The notes beneath the pieces are model-generated. The model had not been told where the DNA came from and ran no database searches. It worked only from the letters and a program-made list of their open reading frames with translations. A program made the position numbers and the translations under genes. Of a stretch of DNA of 64,000 bases, positions 56,501-64,000 are shown piece by piece. Source of the stretch: Plecoglossus altivelis (lineage: Eukaryota > Chordata > Actinopteri > Osmeriformes > Plecoglossidae); contig BROE01000007.1 of assembly GCA_036571765.1 (NCBI GenBank), positions 1,159,404 to 1,223,403 of the forward strand, in the 5' to 3' direction. The stretch's first letter is position 1, and each line of letters opens with the position of its first letter.

Positions 56501-59500
56501 NNNNNNNNNNNNNNNNNNNNNNNNNNNNNNNNNNNNNNNNNNNNNNNNNNNNNNNNNNNNNNNNNNNNNNNNNNNNNNNNNNNNNNNNNNNNNNNNNNNN
56601 NNNNNNNNNNNNNNNNNNNNNNNNNNNNNNNNNNNNNNNNNNNNNNNNNNNNNNNNNNNNNNNNNNNNNNNNNNNNNNNNNNNNNNNNNNNNNNNNNNNN
56701 NNNNNNNNNNNNNNNNNNNNNNNNNNNNNNNNNNNNNNNNNNNNNNNNNNNNNNNNNNNNNNNNNNNNNNNNNNNNNNNNNNNNNNNNNNNNNNNNNNNN
56801 NNNNNNNNNNNNNNNNNNNNNNNNNNNNNNNNNNNNNNNNNNNNNNNNNNNNNNNNNNNNNNNNNNNNNNNNNNNNNNNNNNNNNNNNNGATTATTTTTA
56901 TTATGATGATTATATTATTAATATTATTATTCAACAATCACTTCGCAGACAGCAGGGACACACAGAGTCTGTGGCAAACCATTCACACCATCACAGACTA
57001 CAAGCCCCTGCAACAGGCCTGTGATGATGACATATCCCTCCCACATACACTCAACCACTTTTATTCACGGTTTGACACGCAGGATGTCACACCAGCACAA
57101 AAACTACCAACTACCCCCCAACGACCAGGAACTCTGTCTGTCTCCAGCTGACGTAAGGAAGACCCTTTCTAGGATCAACCCACGCAAAGCTGCGGGCCCC
57201 GACAATAATATCTGGCTCGTACTGAAAGACTGTGCTGCAAAGCTGACAGATGTCCTAACAGACATCTTCAACACCTCGCCGGCCCAGGCAGTCGTCCCCA
57301 CATGTCTCAAATCCACAAAAATCATAAGTGTACCAAAGAAATCACCTGAGTCCTGTCTGAATGACTACCACCCCATAGCACTGACCCCCATCATAATGAA
57401 GTGCTTTGAGAAGTTAGTCATGAAGAACATAAGAACCAACCTCCCTTGAAACACTCAACCCGCTCCAGTTTGCATATCGTCCGAAACCGCTCCACAGACG
57501 ATGCAATCTCCTCAACCATCCATCTGGCACTTACCCATCTAGAAAACAGAGACTCTTATGTAAGAATGCTGTTCATTGACTTCAGCTCAGCATTCAAAAC
57601 AATAATCCCACAACAGCTCACTAACAAATTAAACATACTGGGCCTGAAAAATTCCCTCTGCAATTGGATTCTGGACTTTCTAACCGAAAGACCTCAGTCA
57701 GTCCGTGTTGGCCATAACACCTCGAGCACCTCAACACTGAGCACAGGTGCCCCACAAGGCTGTGTGCTCAGCCCGCTGCTCTTCACGCTGCTGACCCACG
57801 ACTGCACTGCCAAGTTCAGCTGCGACCACATTATCAAGTTTGCTGATGACACAACAGTGGTAGGTCTCATCAGCAACAATGATGAAACACACTATAGAGA
57901 GGAAGTGGCACAGCTGGCGAAATGGTGTGGGGCTAACAACCTGTCCCTCAACTTGAGCAAGACAAAGGAGGTTGTGATGGACTTCAGGAGGAACTCCGCG
58001 GATCACCCCCCACTGACCATCAACAGCTCGCCTGTCGAGAGAGTCAACAGCACCAAATGCCTGGGGGTGCACATCATAGAGGACCTCACCTGGACCACCA
58101 ACACCAAGTCACTCTCAAAGAAGGCACATCAGCGCCTACACTTTCTCCGCCGGCTGAAGAGAGCAAGTCTCCCTCCACCCATCCTCACCACATTCTACAG
58201 GGGCACCATTGAGAGTGTGCTTTCAATGGTGCTCTCTTGAGAGCTGCATCACTGTCTGGCACGGGAACTGCACTGCAGCAGACCGCAAGACCATCCAGCG
58301 AACAGTGAACACAGCTGCGAAGATCATCGGTGCCCCTCTCCCCTCCATCCTAGACATCTTCCACACACGATGCTCCAGCAAGGCCAATAGTATCGTTAAG
58401 GACCCCACCCACCCCTCCCACAGCCTCTTCCAGCCGCTACCATCAGGTAGACGATACCGGAGCATCAGAGCCCGCTCTGCCAGACTGATCAATAGCTTCT
58501 TCCCCCAGGCTGTGAGAGCCCTGAACTCTTCCGGGTCTCTATGACTACCCACACAATAACTAAGACTATCGGAAAACTGGCACTACTCACTCACCGACTG
58601 CACTATTCACTTTTCATACACACTGCCGTGTGTACACAAACTGCACTAAAGACTCTGTAATAATATGTATCTATTCTTCGCATATGTACAATACTCTTTG
58701 CACATGCACATCGGTAAGTATTCATACAGTTTGTATAGTTTGTATCCTGTTTAGTTTATGTATAGGAAAATTGTTATATTTATTTTAAATTGTCTGTTGT
58801 TTGTCTGTACTGTTGAATGTCTGTACTTATGTAGCACCGTGGCTCTGTGAGGCACGACATTTCGTTCCACTGTATGCACCCGCATGTAGCGGAATGACAA
58901 TAAAGCACAACTTGAACTTGAACTTGAACTTGACTTGATTATTTGCCCACCCCTAAAAACCCCTTAATATTTGGACTACATAGACAATGCCAGTGTCAAA
59001 TTGTTTGTATTGGTCTCGATTGTTTTGGTTGTATTGGGATTTGTGTAGTGTTTATGACTCGATAACATTTTTGCCAAAAAGTCAAGTTTGCACAGCATAG
59101 GATCTCACTGCTACTGTACATCACAATGTCAGAAAATATTATAAACCACTTATATGCGACATTCTAGAAATCCTCACAGCGATGTCAGAGAGCCTTCAGC
59201 TACTTTTTGCTGTGTACCTGTGAACCTAAGCAATTTTCTGGCTAGGTATAACATGTATTAATCTGCTCCACAAATGGGTTCCCCTTTCTTATGGTGAGCA
59301 GTGTCATGAGCCTACTGAACCACTCATGCCATGGCTTGTTTGGTCGCAGAGGTAAAAATTCAGGTCTGTGAGGAGTTTGGGGAGACCATGAAAGAGGACT
59401 ATCGGATAGCCTCAAGGAAATTCTGGCAAATGTTCTGCATCTCAGGAAGGAGAAGCAAAGCTTCACCAACAGCGTTTACGGTGTGGGTGGGAAGCTGTTG

Positions 59501-62500
59501 ATCTTGACTGGGGATGTTGTTTGATAGTGGAGGGAATACTTTGAGGATCTCCCAAATCTTGCCATCATATCTTCCAAGGAAGAAGCAAAGGCTGGGTACT
59601 CGGAGGCAGACTCGCCTATCACCCAAGCTGAAGTCACAGAGGTGGTCGGTGGGCTCCTCTATCACAGTAGCCTTTGTACCGAACTGTGACTAACTACTGT
59701 GTGGCAAATCCTTCATGAACAATTAATCTGCATCACGATAGTCCATCCTTGTAGAGACATAGACAGCTTAGTCAATTACGACCAGTTGAATGGGATGCTT
59801 TCCTTACTCAATAACGGCCAGCTGAATTGGACGCTTTCTCTGACTACCACCTCAGGGCAAGGGCAGTTTATAGCAATAGAGGTGCCATGTTTGCAGACAA
59901 TAATTCAACAATTAGTTATTTTATTGTATATAGCACCATGTGCAGTTGAAAACTTTTATTAAATAATTTACATATTTTTCTGTAGTTTTTTAAGCTCGAC
60001 GTTGTGGCAAACAACAAACAACTCAATGAATTTGACATCTTATCTCAACTGGAGAAAATAGTGAAAATGGCAGTGAACGACAAGCACCAGCTTCCTCCAC
60101 TTGGCCTACTGACCTCAGATGGGAGAACTGAATGGGCTCAGGCCAGAGATGTGCTTATAAAAGGTGTCCGGTCACTCATAGCCAAAATTCAATCTTATGT
60201 GAACATCTGAAAGTGCAAGCCTAGCCAATGAACTGACTTGAAGTCTAATATTACCACTAGATCCCATCAACAAAGAGTCCCTGGGAGTGATTGAGAGCTG
60301 CCTGTGTGTGCTATGTTTGGATGATGCCAGTGGGATGGAGCCCAGTGACACCAACAGAAGTCTGCTATTGCTCCACGGTGGGGGGGTCCAGAAGAATGGA
60401 GCAAACCGCTGGTATGACAAACCAGTACAGGTACAACCCAGCCCATGGAACTACAACCCTGATACTAAATGGAAGGGTGGAGAAAGTGATTCCTTATTCT
60501 ATGTATACATGTATGCAATCTCACACAATAATAAATTATTTAGCGATAAACAATCATGTTCTTTCCTAGTTTGTCGTAGCTCTGGATGGAATATGTGGAT
60601 TATTGTGTGAACACTCTCCTTTTGAGGGGGCTGTCCCAGTGCAATGCAGTGAATATCTTATACAATTTATGTAAGTATTTTGTTGTTGTTTATACATCAG
60701 GTGAGTAATGCAGAGTATTTGGAATATTCCCTGAACATCATGATCATGATCTTTCCAGGTCAGGAAGTTCCTCTACGCCATCACGGGCTGGCAGTGTCAC
60801 AGAGCTATGTACTCCCAAGAGACTTCTTTGGAAATGCACCCCTTACCTCCAAGGACTCTTGGCTGTCTCCACAAATAGACTCCAGAGGTATGATGACAAA
60901 CACATACACACACAATGTACCGTATCAATGGTATCAAACTATATTTCTTAACCACAATGACTTTAACTGGGACTATCTTTTTGCAACACCAGTCTGGTTC
61001 AAAATTTTGAGCTAGATGTCTTTAGGTTCAAGGCTTATGGAAAAGACTTCATTAAGAAACAGAAGATGAGTCCAGATGCATTAATACAAGTTGCCCTGCA
61101 ACTTGCATTTTACAGGTAGACAATATTTATATGGTATTATGCAGGAAATAATGCTATAAAACATATCAAAACATATTTTTGTGGTGTCCATGAAAAGGGG
61201 ATGGAACAGCAATCAAATGTCCTATGCTTGGTGCTCAGATGCAATGGAAAACTCGGGTCCACTTACGAAAGTGCATCGATTCGACGCTTCAGAGAGGGGA
61301 GGGTGGACAACATTCGCTCCGCTACCCGAGAGGCTCTAGTCTTTGTGAAAGCTATGACAGATGAGAAGGCTTCCCTCTCCGTGAGCAATTTTTTTTAACC
61401 TACGTTCCAATTAAAGAAATATTCCATATTCCATGCTTCCATATTGCGGTTCTTCATGTCTGCCTAAATTAAATCAGTGTCGGCAGTTGCAGTCCCACCC
61501 CCTCATCTTACACCCCATGTCTAAAAACAGATGATATCTCTGCAGATTTAATTTCTTTACAAAACACCACAGCATCTTCCAAAATATTCTGGATGATTTC
61601 AAATGTGACCTTAACAGTTGCTTATTTGTTCTCACTGTGTAGGATTCAGAAAAAAATAAAAGGTTTTGGGATGCAATCAGTGCCCAGACCAATTACACCA
61701 TCGCAGTAAGTAATTCTCCCTGGGATTAATAAAGCGCCTAGCTATCTACCTACTACAATATTTCATCTTGTGTAAATACAGAAGTGACAAAACCTTGTTA
61801 TTTTCCTCTGCAAATATCTGTGGTTTCAGGCTATTACAGGGTTGGCAATAGACAATCATCTTCTAGGGCTTCACGAGATTGCTAAGGAACTGAAGATGGA
61901 GGAACCTGATGTTTTCTTGGATGAGACTTACTTAGCCAGTAACCAGTTTGTTCTTTCCACTAGTCAGGTGAGAATCAATTGCACTCACTGCAAGTTCGAT
62001 CTACAATTTTCTCTGAAATTACAGAAAAAACGTGTATTTTTAAATACTTTCAGATTTTAACTCTCTGATAATGGCAGGAATAACTATGTCTGTGTTCAAA
62101 TTAGAATGGCTTTAGTTCCTAAGTAGTATTGAGTGTATCTTACCTCTAAAAAGTTAATATTTCACGGGTGTCATTTTTGAAAGAATTTAAGAGTGAGTGC
62201 AGCAACGTGATTGACATTGTCTGCATAAGCATTTCAACATTTTCTAAAAATGATTCGCTGCTCAATTTACTCTCAACTCTGGGCCATGTTGAACTGACAG
62301 AGCTAAACTGAGTTCTGCACTTAGCTCTGGTGAGTCAAAACAATATTGATATAGTGAGCAGTAACCTGGCATCCTACTGTTCAACCAGTGGAGGTTGAAC
62401 AAATGCTTTATAGACGACAGAGAATTTCAATTGTGATCTTAGAAATATAGGTACTAAGTCATTGAGAATATCTGTCGACACTAGCGGCATCACAGGCACT

Positions 62501-63472
62501 ATGCCCTATCTATAGTGTAGAAGGAATGTGTGCATGCCACCAATTTTATCACAATAGATCAAGTAATCTGTATTTGTGTGTTTTGCTGGCATGTTAATCA
62601 CCAGCTGAATCACAGGCACTGTGCACTAGTTGTGATGAATTGAAAAAATTAGTCAATTGCAGACACATTCTATTCAAGCTTACCATGAACCATGACAATG
62701 CTCAACCCGGATGACGCCTGATAGAAAGTAGAGCGTTCCTAGTGGTGCAGCAAGAGAGATAAATTATATGGTGTGCCCGAGTGCAGGGATCGGCCTTTCC
62801 TGATTGAACTTGTGCAAAAGCTTCATTAGCCATTTTAGGCCATGAAGAAAATGTGTTTGTAACTGTAATAGCATTCAACCTCATGTGAATATACATGCTT
62901 TGCTGTTCTGCATTTTGACTTAAGTCAAATCGGTTCAAGCCAGACTAATTTGAACATATCAAGACAGGAAGTGTATGGGAAGATTCAAGAGTTTAGAAAA
63001 CAACTCAAATTAATTTAATCAAGTTAGTCGATGAATTGATGAATGGAAAATAGTTTGGGTTAGTCATGAAATTCGGATTAAACAATAGTTCAAATGTCTG
63101 TTGTCAGAGTTCAAGAAAATATGTTTTTATTATAACAATATCATAGAACTAGATTTCCTCAGAAGGATTTGAACTCACAGCAATATATTTAAATAATGGC
63201 CAAATCAAGCCTTTGACCATCCTCCCCAGGTCCCCACTACAGAGGAGATGTTTGTCTGCTATGGTCCTGTGGTTCCCAATGGCTATGGAGTCAGCTACAA
63301 TCCCCAGCCAGACCACATCATATTTTGTGTATCCAGTTTCAAAGAGTGCAAAGAGACCTGTTCGACTATGTTCGTTAAGGCCCTGGAGGAGGGGCTGCTG
63401 GAGATCAGGGAACTGTGGAAAAGGAGCAATGCTGGTCATGAACCTGACCAGCCCCAGAATCCAAGAAAGTAA
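44474..63472 (+). CDS. chat: chat, choline O-acetyltransferase (14 coding exons)
   Basis: Exons: 44474-44521, 45292-45528, 45765-45883, 46834-46887, 47021-47201, 59986-60163, 60261-60430, 60570-60670, 60759-60887, 60993-61115, 61239-61380, 61643-61705, 61830-61967, 63230-63472. Every junction is GT/AG and in phase; 1926 bases give 641 residues (human 69-kDa form 630). The enzyme makes acetylcholine from choline and acetyl-CoA in cholinergic neurons. Visible features: the choline/carnitine acyltransferase signature LPKVPVPPLSQTLDKYL; catalytic His344 in CEHSPFEG; Val469-Asp470-Asn471 and Asn524, the positions that set choline over carnitine preference in rat ChAT; KQKMSPD near the CoA site; and the STSQ motif at 558-561. 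Spacing from His344 to Asn524 is the same as in mammals. Oddities: an extra 15-residue block at the start of exon 2, and changes next to the catalytic His (GLLCEHSPFEGAVPVQC). The 12.8-kb intron 5 is full of transposons. Confidence 0.96.
45292..45528 (+). CDS. chat: chat coding exon 2
   Basis: Acceptor 'tgtaatacag', donor 'aactgg|gtaaat'. Residues 17-95. The first 15 residues (EGECFNECNHIPMMQ) have no counterpart in mammals. They precede the family signature (PKVPVPPLSQTL) and the block VDEEQFHKTKAIVERF. An internal 'atgatgcag' at 45328-45336 could be an alternative acceptor that would drop the extra block in phase. Confidence 0.88.
45765..45883 (+). CDS. chat: chat coding exon 3
   Basis: Acceptor 'cgtgcctcag', donor 'ttaag|gtatgt', phase 0 in, 2 out. 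Codes for VSDYWLEDMYLKNRLPLPVN and SSPVIVFPKQTF, strongly conserved (WLxDMYLxNRLxLPVNSSP). Confidence 0.95.
46834..46887 (+). CDS. chat: chat coding exon 4
   Basis: 54 bases. Acceptor 'tttggtcttag', donor 'gatga|gtaagt'. Codes for FSARLITGVLEYKTLID, matching the family's FAA-LISGVL-YKALID. Confidence 0.95.
47021..47201 (+). CDS. chat: chat coding exon 5
   Basis: Acceptor 'ggcttgcag', donor 'agccag|gtccgg'. Codes for LPVDYASGKLAGIPLCMEQH, FTSYRLPGFKTDTLVVQ and, less conserved, HITVTYKSQ, where relatives have HVIVAC-NQ. The donor is a weak one (GTCCGG), before the 12.8-kb intron. Confidence 0.93.
47758..47950. repeat. dispersed repeat with degenerate internal units, copy 2
   Basis: Ordered motifs shared with 4510-4690: 'gtgcccatgat', 'gtggcacacaca', 'attcctggaatt', 'gtgatgcagct' and a T-rich end. 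Two to three degenerate units of about 55-60 bases are seen here. A further piece (gtgcctatgtccgtgatgca) lies at 48482, near the LINE insertion. Confidence 0.35.
48535..50430 (+). mobile_element. APE-type LINE copy 2, internally deleted, with target-site duplication
   Basis: Flanked by the direct 10-bp duplication GTTATCAACA (48525-48534 and 50431-50440). 5' end cccctccttgaaccgcc, 3' end ggatggatgg units. One long frame (about 600 codons) runs almost through: endonuclease (SVYGPNSSAEYLAF, LLGDFNAHVGNDSD, NTMFEHKGVHQCTWHQGT), then directly MDRISRHSQGPEG, SLLFADDVVLMAPSD and the C-terminal domain. The end of the endonuclease and most of the reverse transcriptase are missing. A single n sits at the junction (49577). 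It matches copy 1 closely and is less damaged. Confidence 0.9.
50441..52640. other. chat intron 5, no feature recognised
   Basis: No domain-bearing frame. Patches near 51100-51260 and 51600-51730 are richer in CpG than their surroundings and may be decayed transposon, but I cannot name a family. Confidence 0.35.
52640..54283 (+). mobile_element. CR1/L2-type LINE relic
   Basis: Reverse transcriptase pieces in order: REAAGPDGIKTYAERLC (after a frameshift), MLKDCADQLAGVFTRIFNQS, TSCLKSSTIVPKST, LNDFGPVALTLVIMKCLEKH, then LGLANYSCLWILDFLSNCSQ and GFSQGCVLNPLLYT (motif B). Many frameshifts. Its 3' UTR is split by the Tc1-type element at 54285 and resumes after 55490 with 'aataaagaccattgaacctgaa'. 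Confidence 0.75.
54285..55488 (-). mobile_element. Tc1-type transposon, full length with intact inverted repeats
   Basis: The two ends are perfect inverted copies for at least 29 bases, starting CACTCACCGGCCACTTTATT, each followed outwards by TA (54283-54284, 55489-55490). 1204 bp, typical for Tc1-like elements. This end sequence is common in fish genomes. Transposase on the minus strand is broken (see next entry). It lies in the 3' UTR of the L2-type relic. Confidence 0.92.
54365..55340 (-). pseudogene. Tc1-type transposase, broken
   Basis: Starts at ATG 55340 (MGKKGDWSDFEHCMVVGARW, first helix-turn-helix: LSISESADLLGFSGTTIS) with an in-frame TAG in WSKN-stop. It continues in other frames: ISERTVRQTLRQMGYSSRRP, IEDWKKVAWSDESRFLLR (first catalytic Asp) and GGGGVMVWGIFSW. 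After a frameshift near 54745 come QQDNAPCHKAG (second Asp) and PPQSPDLNPIDHLWDVVE. At the third catalytic place relatives have Glu; here it is Asp, 36 residues after the second Asp by my count. Confidence 0.85.
55600..55715 (+). repeat. L2-type LINE fragment left of the assembly gap
   Basis: An ATT-rich run followed by 'cttcgagacagcaggg', 'agagtctgtggcaagcca' and 'cagactacag'. The same order (attattatt, cttcgcagacagcaggg, agagtctgtggcaaacca, cagactacaag) starts the L2-type element right of the gap at 56890-57005. Confidence 0.6.
55716..56158. other. unassigned sequence beside the assembly gap
   Basis: A minus-strand frame (56032-55715, about 105 codons, MILSDQEDTDSPASLKDAVR...) is unlike its surroundings in composition. 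It also extends upstream in frame past its ATG. I do not recognise it; it may be part of another transposon or a captured gene piece truncated by the gap. Confidence 0.3.
56159..56889. other. assembly gap (731 n)
   Basis: Run of undetermined bases. Open frames that appear to cross it are artefacts. Confidence 1.
56890..58940 (+). mobile_element. CR1/L2-type LINE, 5'-truncated, reverse transcriptase nearly intact
   Basis: Three consecutive frames (57021-57449, 57446-58240, 58209-58544) cover the reverse transcriptase and C-terminus: INPRKAAGPDN, VVPTCLKSTKIISVPKKS, LNDYHPIALTPIIMKCFEKL, MLFIDFSSAFKTI (motif A), STGAPQGCVLSPLLFTLLTH (motif B), KFADDTTVVGLIS (motif C), CLGVHIIEDLTW and CITVWHGNCT. 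Two frameshifts inactivate it. The 3' end is 'aataaagcacaa' followed by cttgaa units (58910-58938), the usual short tandem tail of this group. Confidence 0.88.
57021..58544 (+). pseudogene. L2-type reverse transcriptase (two frameshifts)
   Basis: Carries the palm-domain Asp pair of motif C (FADD) and the motif A Asp (FIDFSSAF). Frame changes occur near 57446 and near 58225; otherwise almost no stops over 1.5 kb, so it decayed recently. The N-terminal endonuclease is absent or lies in the gap. Confidence 0.85.
59345..59665 (+). pseudogene. APE-type LINE copy 3, old fragment
   Basis: Translating the + strand with frame changes gives EEFGETMKEDYR, SRKFWQMF, FTNSVYGVGGKLL, LTGDVV, WREYFEDL and ITQAEVTEVVGGLL. 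These match the linker and RT entry of copy 1 (28750-29050) in order. It is more diverged than copies 1 and 2. Confidence 0.7.
59986..60163 (+). CDS. chat: chat coding exon 6
   Basis: Acceptor 'catatttttctgtag', donor 'aaaag|gtgtcc', phase 0 in, 1 out. Codes for FFKLDVVANNKQLNEFDILS, QLEKIVKMAVND and PPLGLLTSDGRTEWAQARDV. The block GLLTSDGR-EWA-AR is highly conserved. Reading through would add about 15 codons and a stop, so it must be spliced. Confidence 0.95.
60261..60430 (+). CDS. chat: chat coding exon 7
   Basis: Acceptor 'attaccactag', donor 'gtacag|gtacaa'. Codes for NKESLGVIESCLCVLCLDD and LLHGGGVQKNGANRWYDKPV. The HGGG-KNG-NRWYDK block is a family hallmark near the active-site tunnel. 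The usual S-T-N-R-D-S-L appears as DPINKESL. Confidence 0.95.
60570..60670 (+). CDS. chat: chat coding exon 8 (catalytic histidine)
   Basis: Acceptor 'gttctttcctag', donor 'tttat|gtaagt', phase 0 in, 2 out. Codes for FVVALDGICGLLCEHSPFEG and AVPVQCSEYLIQF. His344 is the general base that deprotonates choline. Relatives have VVCEHSPF-GIVLVQC; here LL replaces VV and A-V-P replaces I-V-L. Confidence 0.95.
60759..60887 (+). CDS. chat: chat coding exon 9
   Basis: Acceptor 'atgatctttccag', donor 'ccagag|gtatga', phase 2 in and out. Codes for MSGSSSTPSRAGSVTELCTP and KRLLWKCTPYLQGLLAVS. The LxWKC-P pattern and length match the family; the first half is poorly conserved and is found in frame only after splicing. 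Confidence 0.88.
60993..61115 (+). CDS. chat: chat coding exon 10
   Basis: Acceptor 'tttgcaacaccag', donor 'tacag|gtagac', phase 2 in and out. Codes for LVQNFELDVFRFKAYGKDFI and KKQKMSPDALIQVALQLAFY. The YGK-FIKKQK-SPDA-IQVALQ block binds the CoA side of the tunnel in the family. Confidence 0.95.
61239..61380 (+). CDS. chat: chat coding exon 11
   Basis: Acceptor 'ttggtgctcag', donor 'ctctcc|gtgagc', phase 2 in, 0 out. Codes for TYESASIRRFREGRVDNIRS and ATREALVFVKAMTDEKASLS. V469-D470-N471 are the choline-selective residues. The usual LVPTYES is here LGSTYES. Confidence 0.95.
61643..61705 (+). CDS. chat: chat coding exon 12
   Basis: 63 bases. Acceptor 'actgtgtag', donor 'atcgca|gtaagt'. Codes for DSEKNKRFWDAISAQTNYTI + A, matching the family's EK--LL--AI-AQT-YT. 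Confidence 0.93.
61830..61967 (+). CDS. chat: chat coding exon 13
   Basis: Acceptor 'gtggtttcag', donor 'agtcag|gtgaga', phase 0 both ends. Codes for AITGLAIDNHLLGLHEIAKE and FLDETYLASNQFVLSTSQ. Asn524 and the STS motif are kept. Confidence 0.96.
61968..63229. other. chat: chat intron 13
   Basis: 1.26 kb, the second longest of the coding introns apart from intron 5. No repeat or exon recognised. Confidence 0.7.
63230..63472 (+). CDS. chat: chat terminal coding exon 14
   Basis: Acceptor 'catcctccccag', stop TAA 63470-63472. Codes for VPTTEEMFVCYGPVVPNGYG, VSYNPQPDHIIFCVSSFKEC and KALEEGLLEIRELW, then a polar tail. The CYGPVVPNGYG--YNPQ block is nearly invariant in ChATs. Confidence 0.97.
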   Translation, partial: VPTTEEMFVCYGPVVPNGYGVSYNPQPDHIIFCVSSFKECKETCSTMFVKALEEGLLEIRELWKRSNAGHEPDQPQNPRK

Positions 63473-64000
63473 ACCCACAGCGAAGGAGATAGCAACATTA
63501 CCCTTCCTCACACCATGTCAAGACACACTAATGGTAATAGTGCTTTGAGTGAATTAGCTGTTCATTCAATCACACATTATCCTTCAGGATGGTCAACAAC
63601 AAAAAAGCTAAACCTTAATAATTGTCATATTGTCAATTGTCATTCAATTGTCAATTGAAATGTTGAGGGTTTTATGTAGATGTGAAAAATATGTTGTCTC
63701 ATTAGGCTTCTCAGAACTCTATGCTGAGGAAGAAGTGTATCCTGTCTGTTAAGAATATATTTTGATTGCATAATGTGGTGAGGTTTTTAAGATACTCTTT
63801 TAAGATACTGTTCAGATCTTGTCATTCAATAATGGCGATTAATATTATATTGAATAGGATAGTGGAGTTCATCATTTGATTGTTTGTAGATCATCTGACT
63901 GTAAATGGAAATTCAGAGAATGCACTCGGCTTAAGATAAATCGTTGTTTAATGTTTATAAGAGCATGTCCACACTCTACATTGTACTGTACCATGTAATA
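63473..64000 (+). other. chat: chat 3' UTR (beginning)
   Basis: No frame of note and no AATAAA in this stretch, so the polyadenylation site probably lies beyond the window. Near 63625-63660 'attgtcatattgtcaattgtcattcaattgtcaattgaa' forms short overlapping inverted repeats (seen here in pieces). Confidence 0.6.

Larger units (their letters stand above)
47202..59985. other. chat: chat intron 5, transposon-rich (12.8 kb)
   Basis: Contains the dispersed repeat at 47758, LINE copy 2 (48535-50430), an old L2-type relic (52640-54283), a Tc1-type element (54285-55488), an L2-type fragment, the assembly gap, a second L2-type element (to 58940) and LINE copy 3 (59345-59665). All other chat introns are under 1.3 kb. 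Confidence 0.9.

Noticed and set aside
56065..57024. Long frames of about 260-290 codons across the gap.
   Set aside because: They consist of undetermined bases.

Overview
This is nuclear DNA of a ray-finned (teleost-type) fish. It holds spliced vertebrate genes separated by a dense layer of fish transposons: hAT, Tc1/mariner, CR1/L2-type and APE-type LINEs, tRNA-derived SINEs and Gypsy remnants. No bacterial operon, CRISPR array or phage is present. There is one 731-base assembly gap (56159-56889) and one isolated n (49577).

Three protein-coding genes can be reconstructed, all on the + strand. (1) mxra7 (10293-20392) has four coding exons with matching splice phases and predicts a 246-residue, single-pass membrane-anchored protein. 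(2) slc18a3, the vesicular acetylcholine transporter (VAChT), is an intronless 522-residue CDS at 39317-40885. (3) chat, choline O-acetyltransferase, has 14 coding exons from 44474 to 63472 and predicts 641 residues. Items 2 and 3 form the conserved cholinergic gene locus: ChAT makes acetylcholine in the nerve-terminal cytosol and VAChT loads it into synaptic vesicles. A possible noncoding exon with a GTAAGT donor lies just upstream of VAChT (near 39209), which would place VAChT inside the first chat intron as in other animals. A weaker candidate for the 3' end of a further + strand gene lies at 2471-2625.

Layout: 1-10.3 kb is mostly gene-poor sequence with two SINEs. 10.3-20.7 kb is mxra7, whose introns carry hAT and helicase-fragment elements. 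20.7-38.1 kb is a graveyard of nested transposons: a hAT inserted in an older hAT, Gypsy integrase, an L1-like tail, a 3.1-kb LINE, and a Tc1-type element split by a SINE. 38.1-44.5 kb holds the cholinergic control region and VAChT. 44.5-63.5 kb is chat, whose fifth coding intron (12.8 kb) is filled with LINEs and a Tc1-type element. 63.5-64 kb is the start of the chat 3' UTR.

No clearly new biochemical system was found. The most unusual items are a repeat family that repeatedly carries the same truncated RecQ-like helicase segment (at least five partial copies), a foldback palindrome with a 21-bp minisatellite inside a hAT element with intact target-site duplications, and a chat copy with an extra N-terminal segment and altered residues next to its catalytic histidine.
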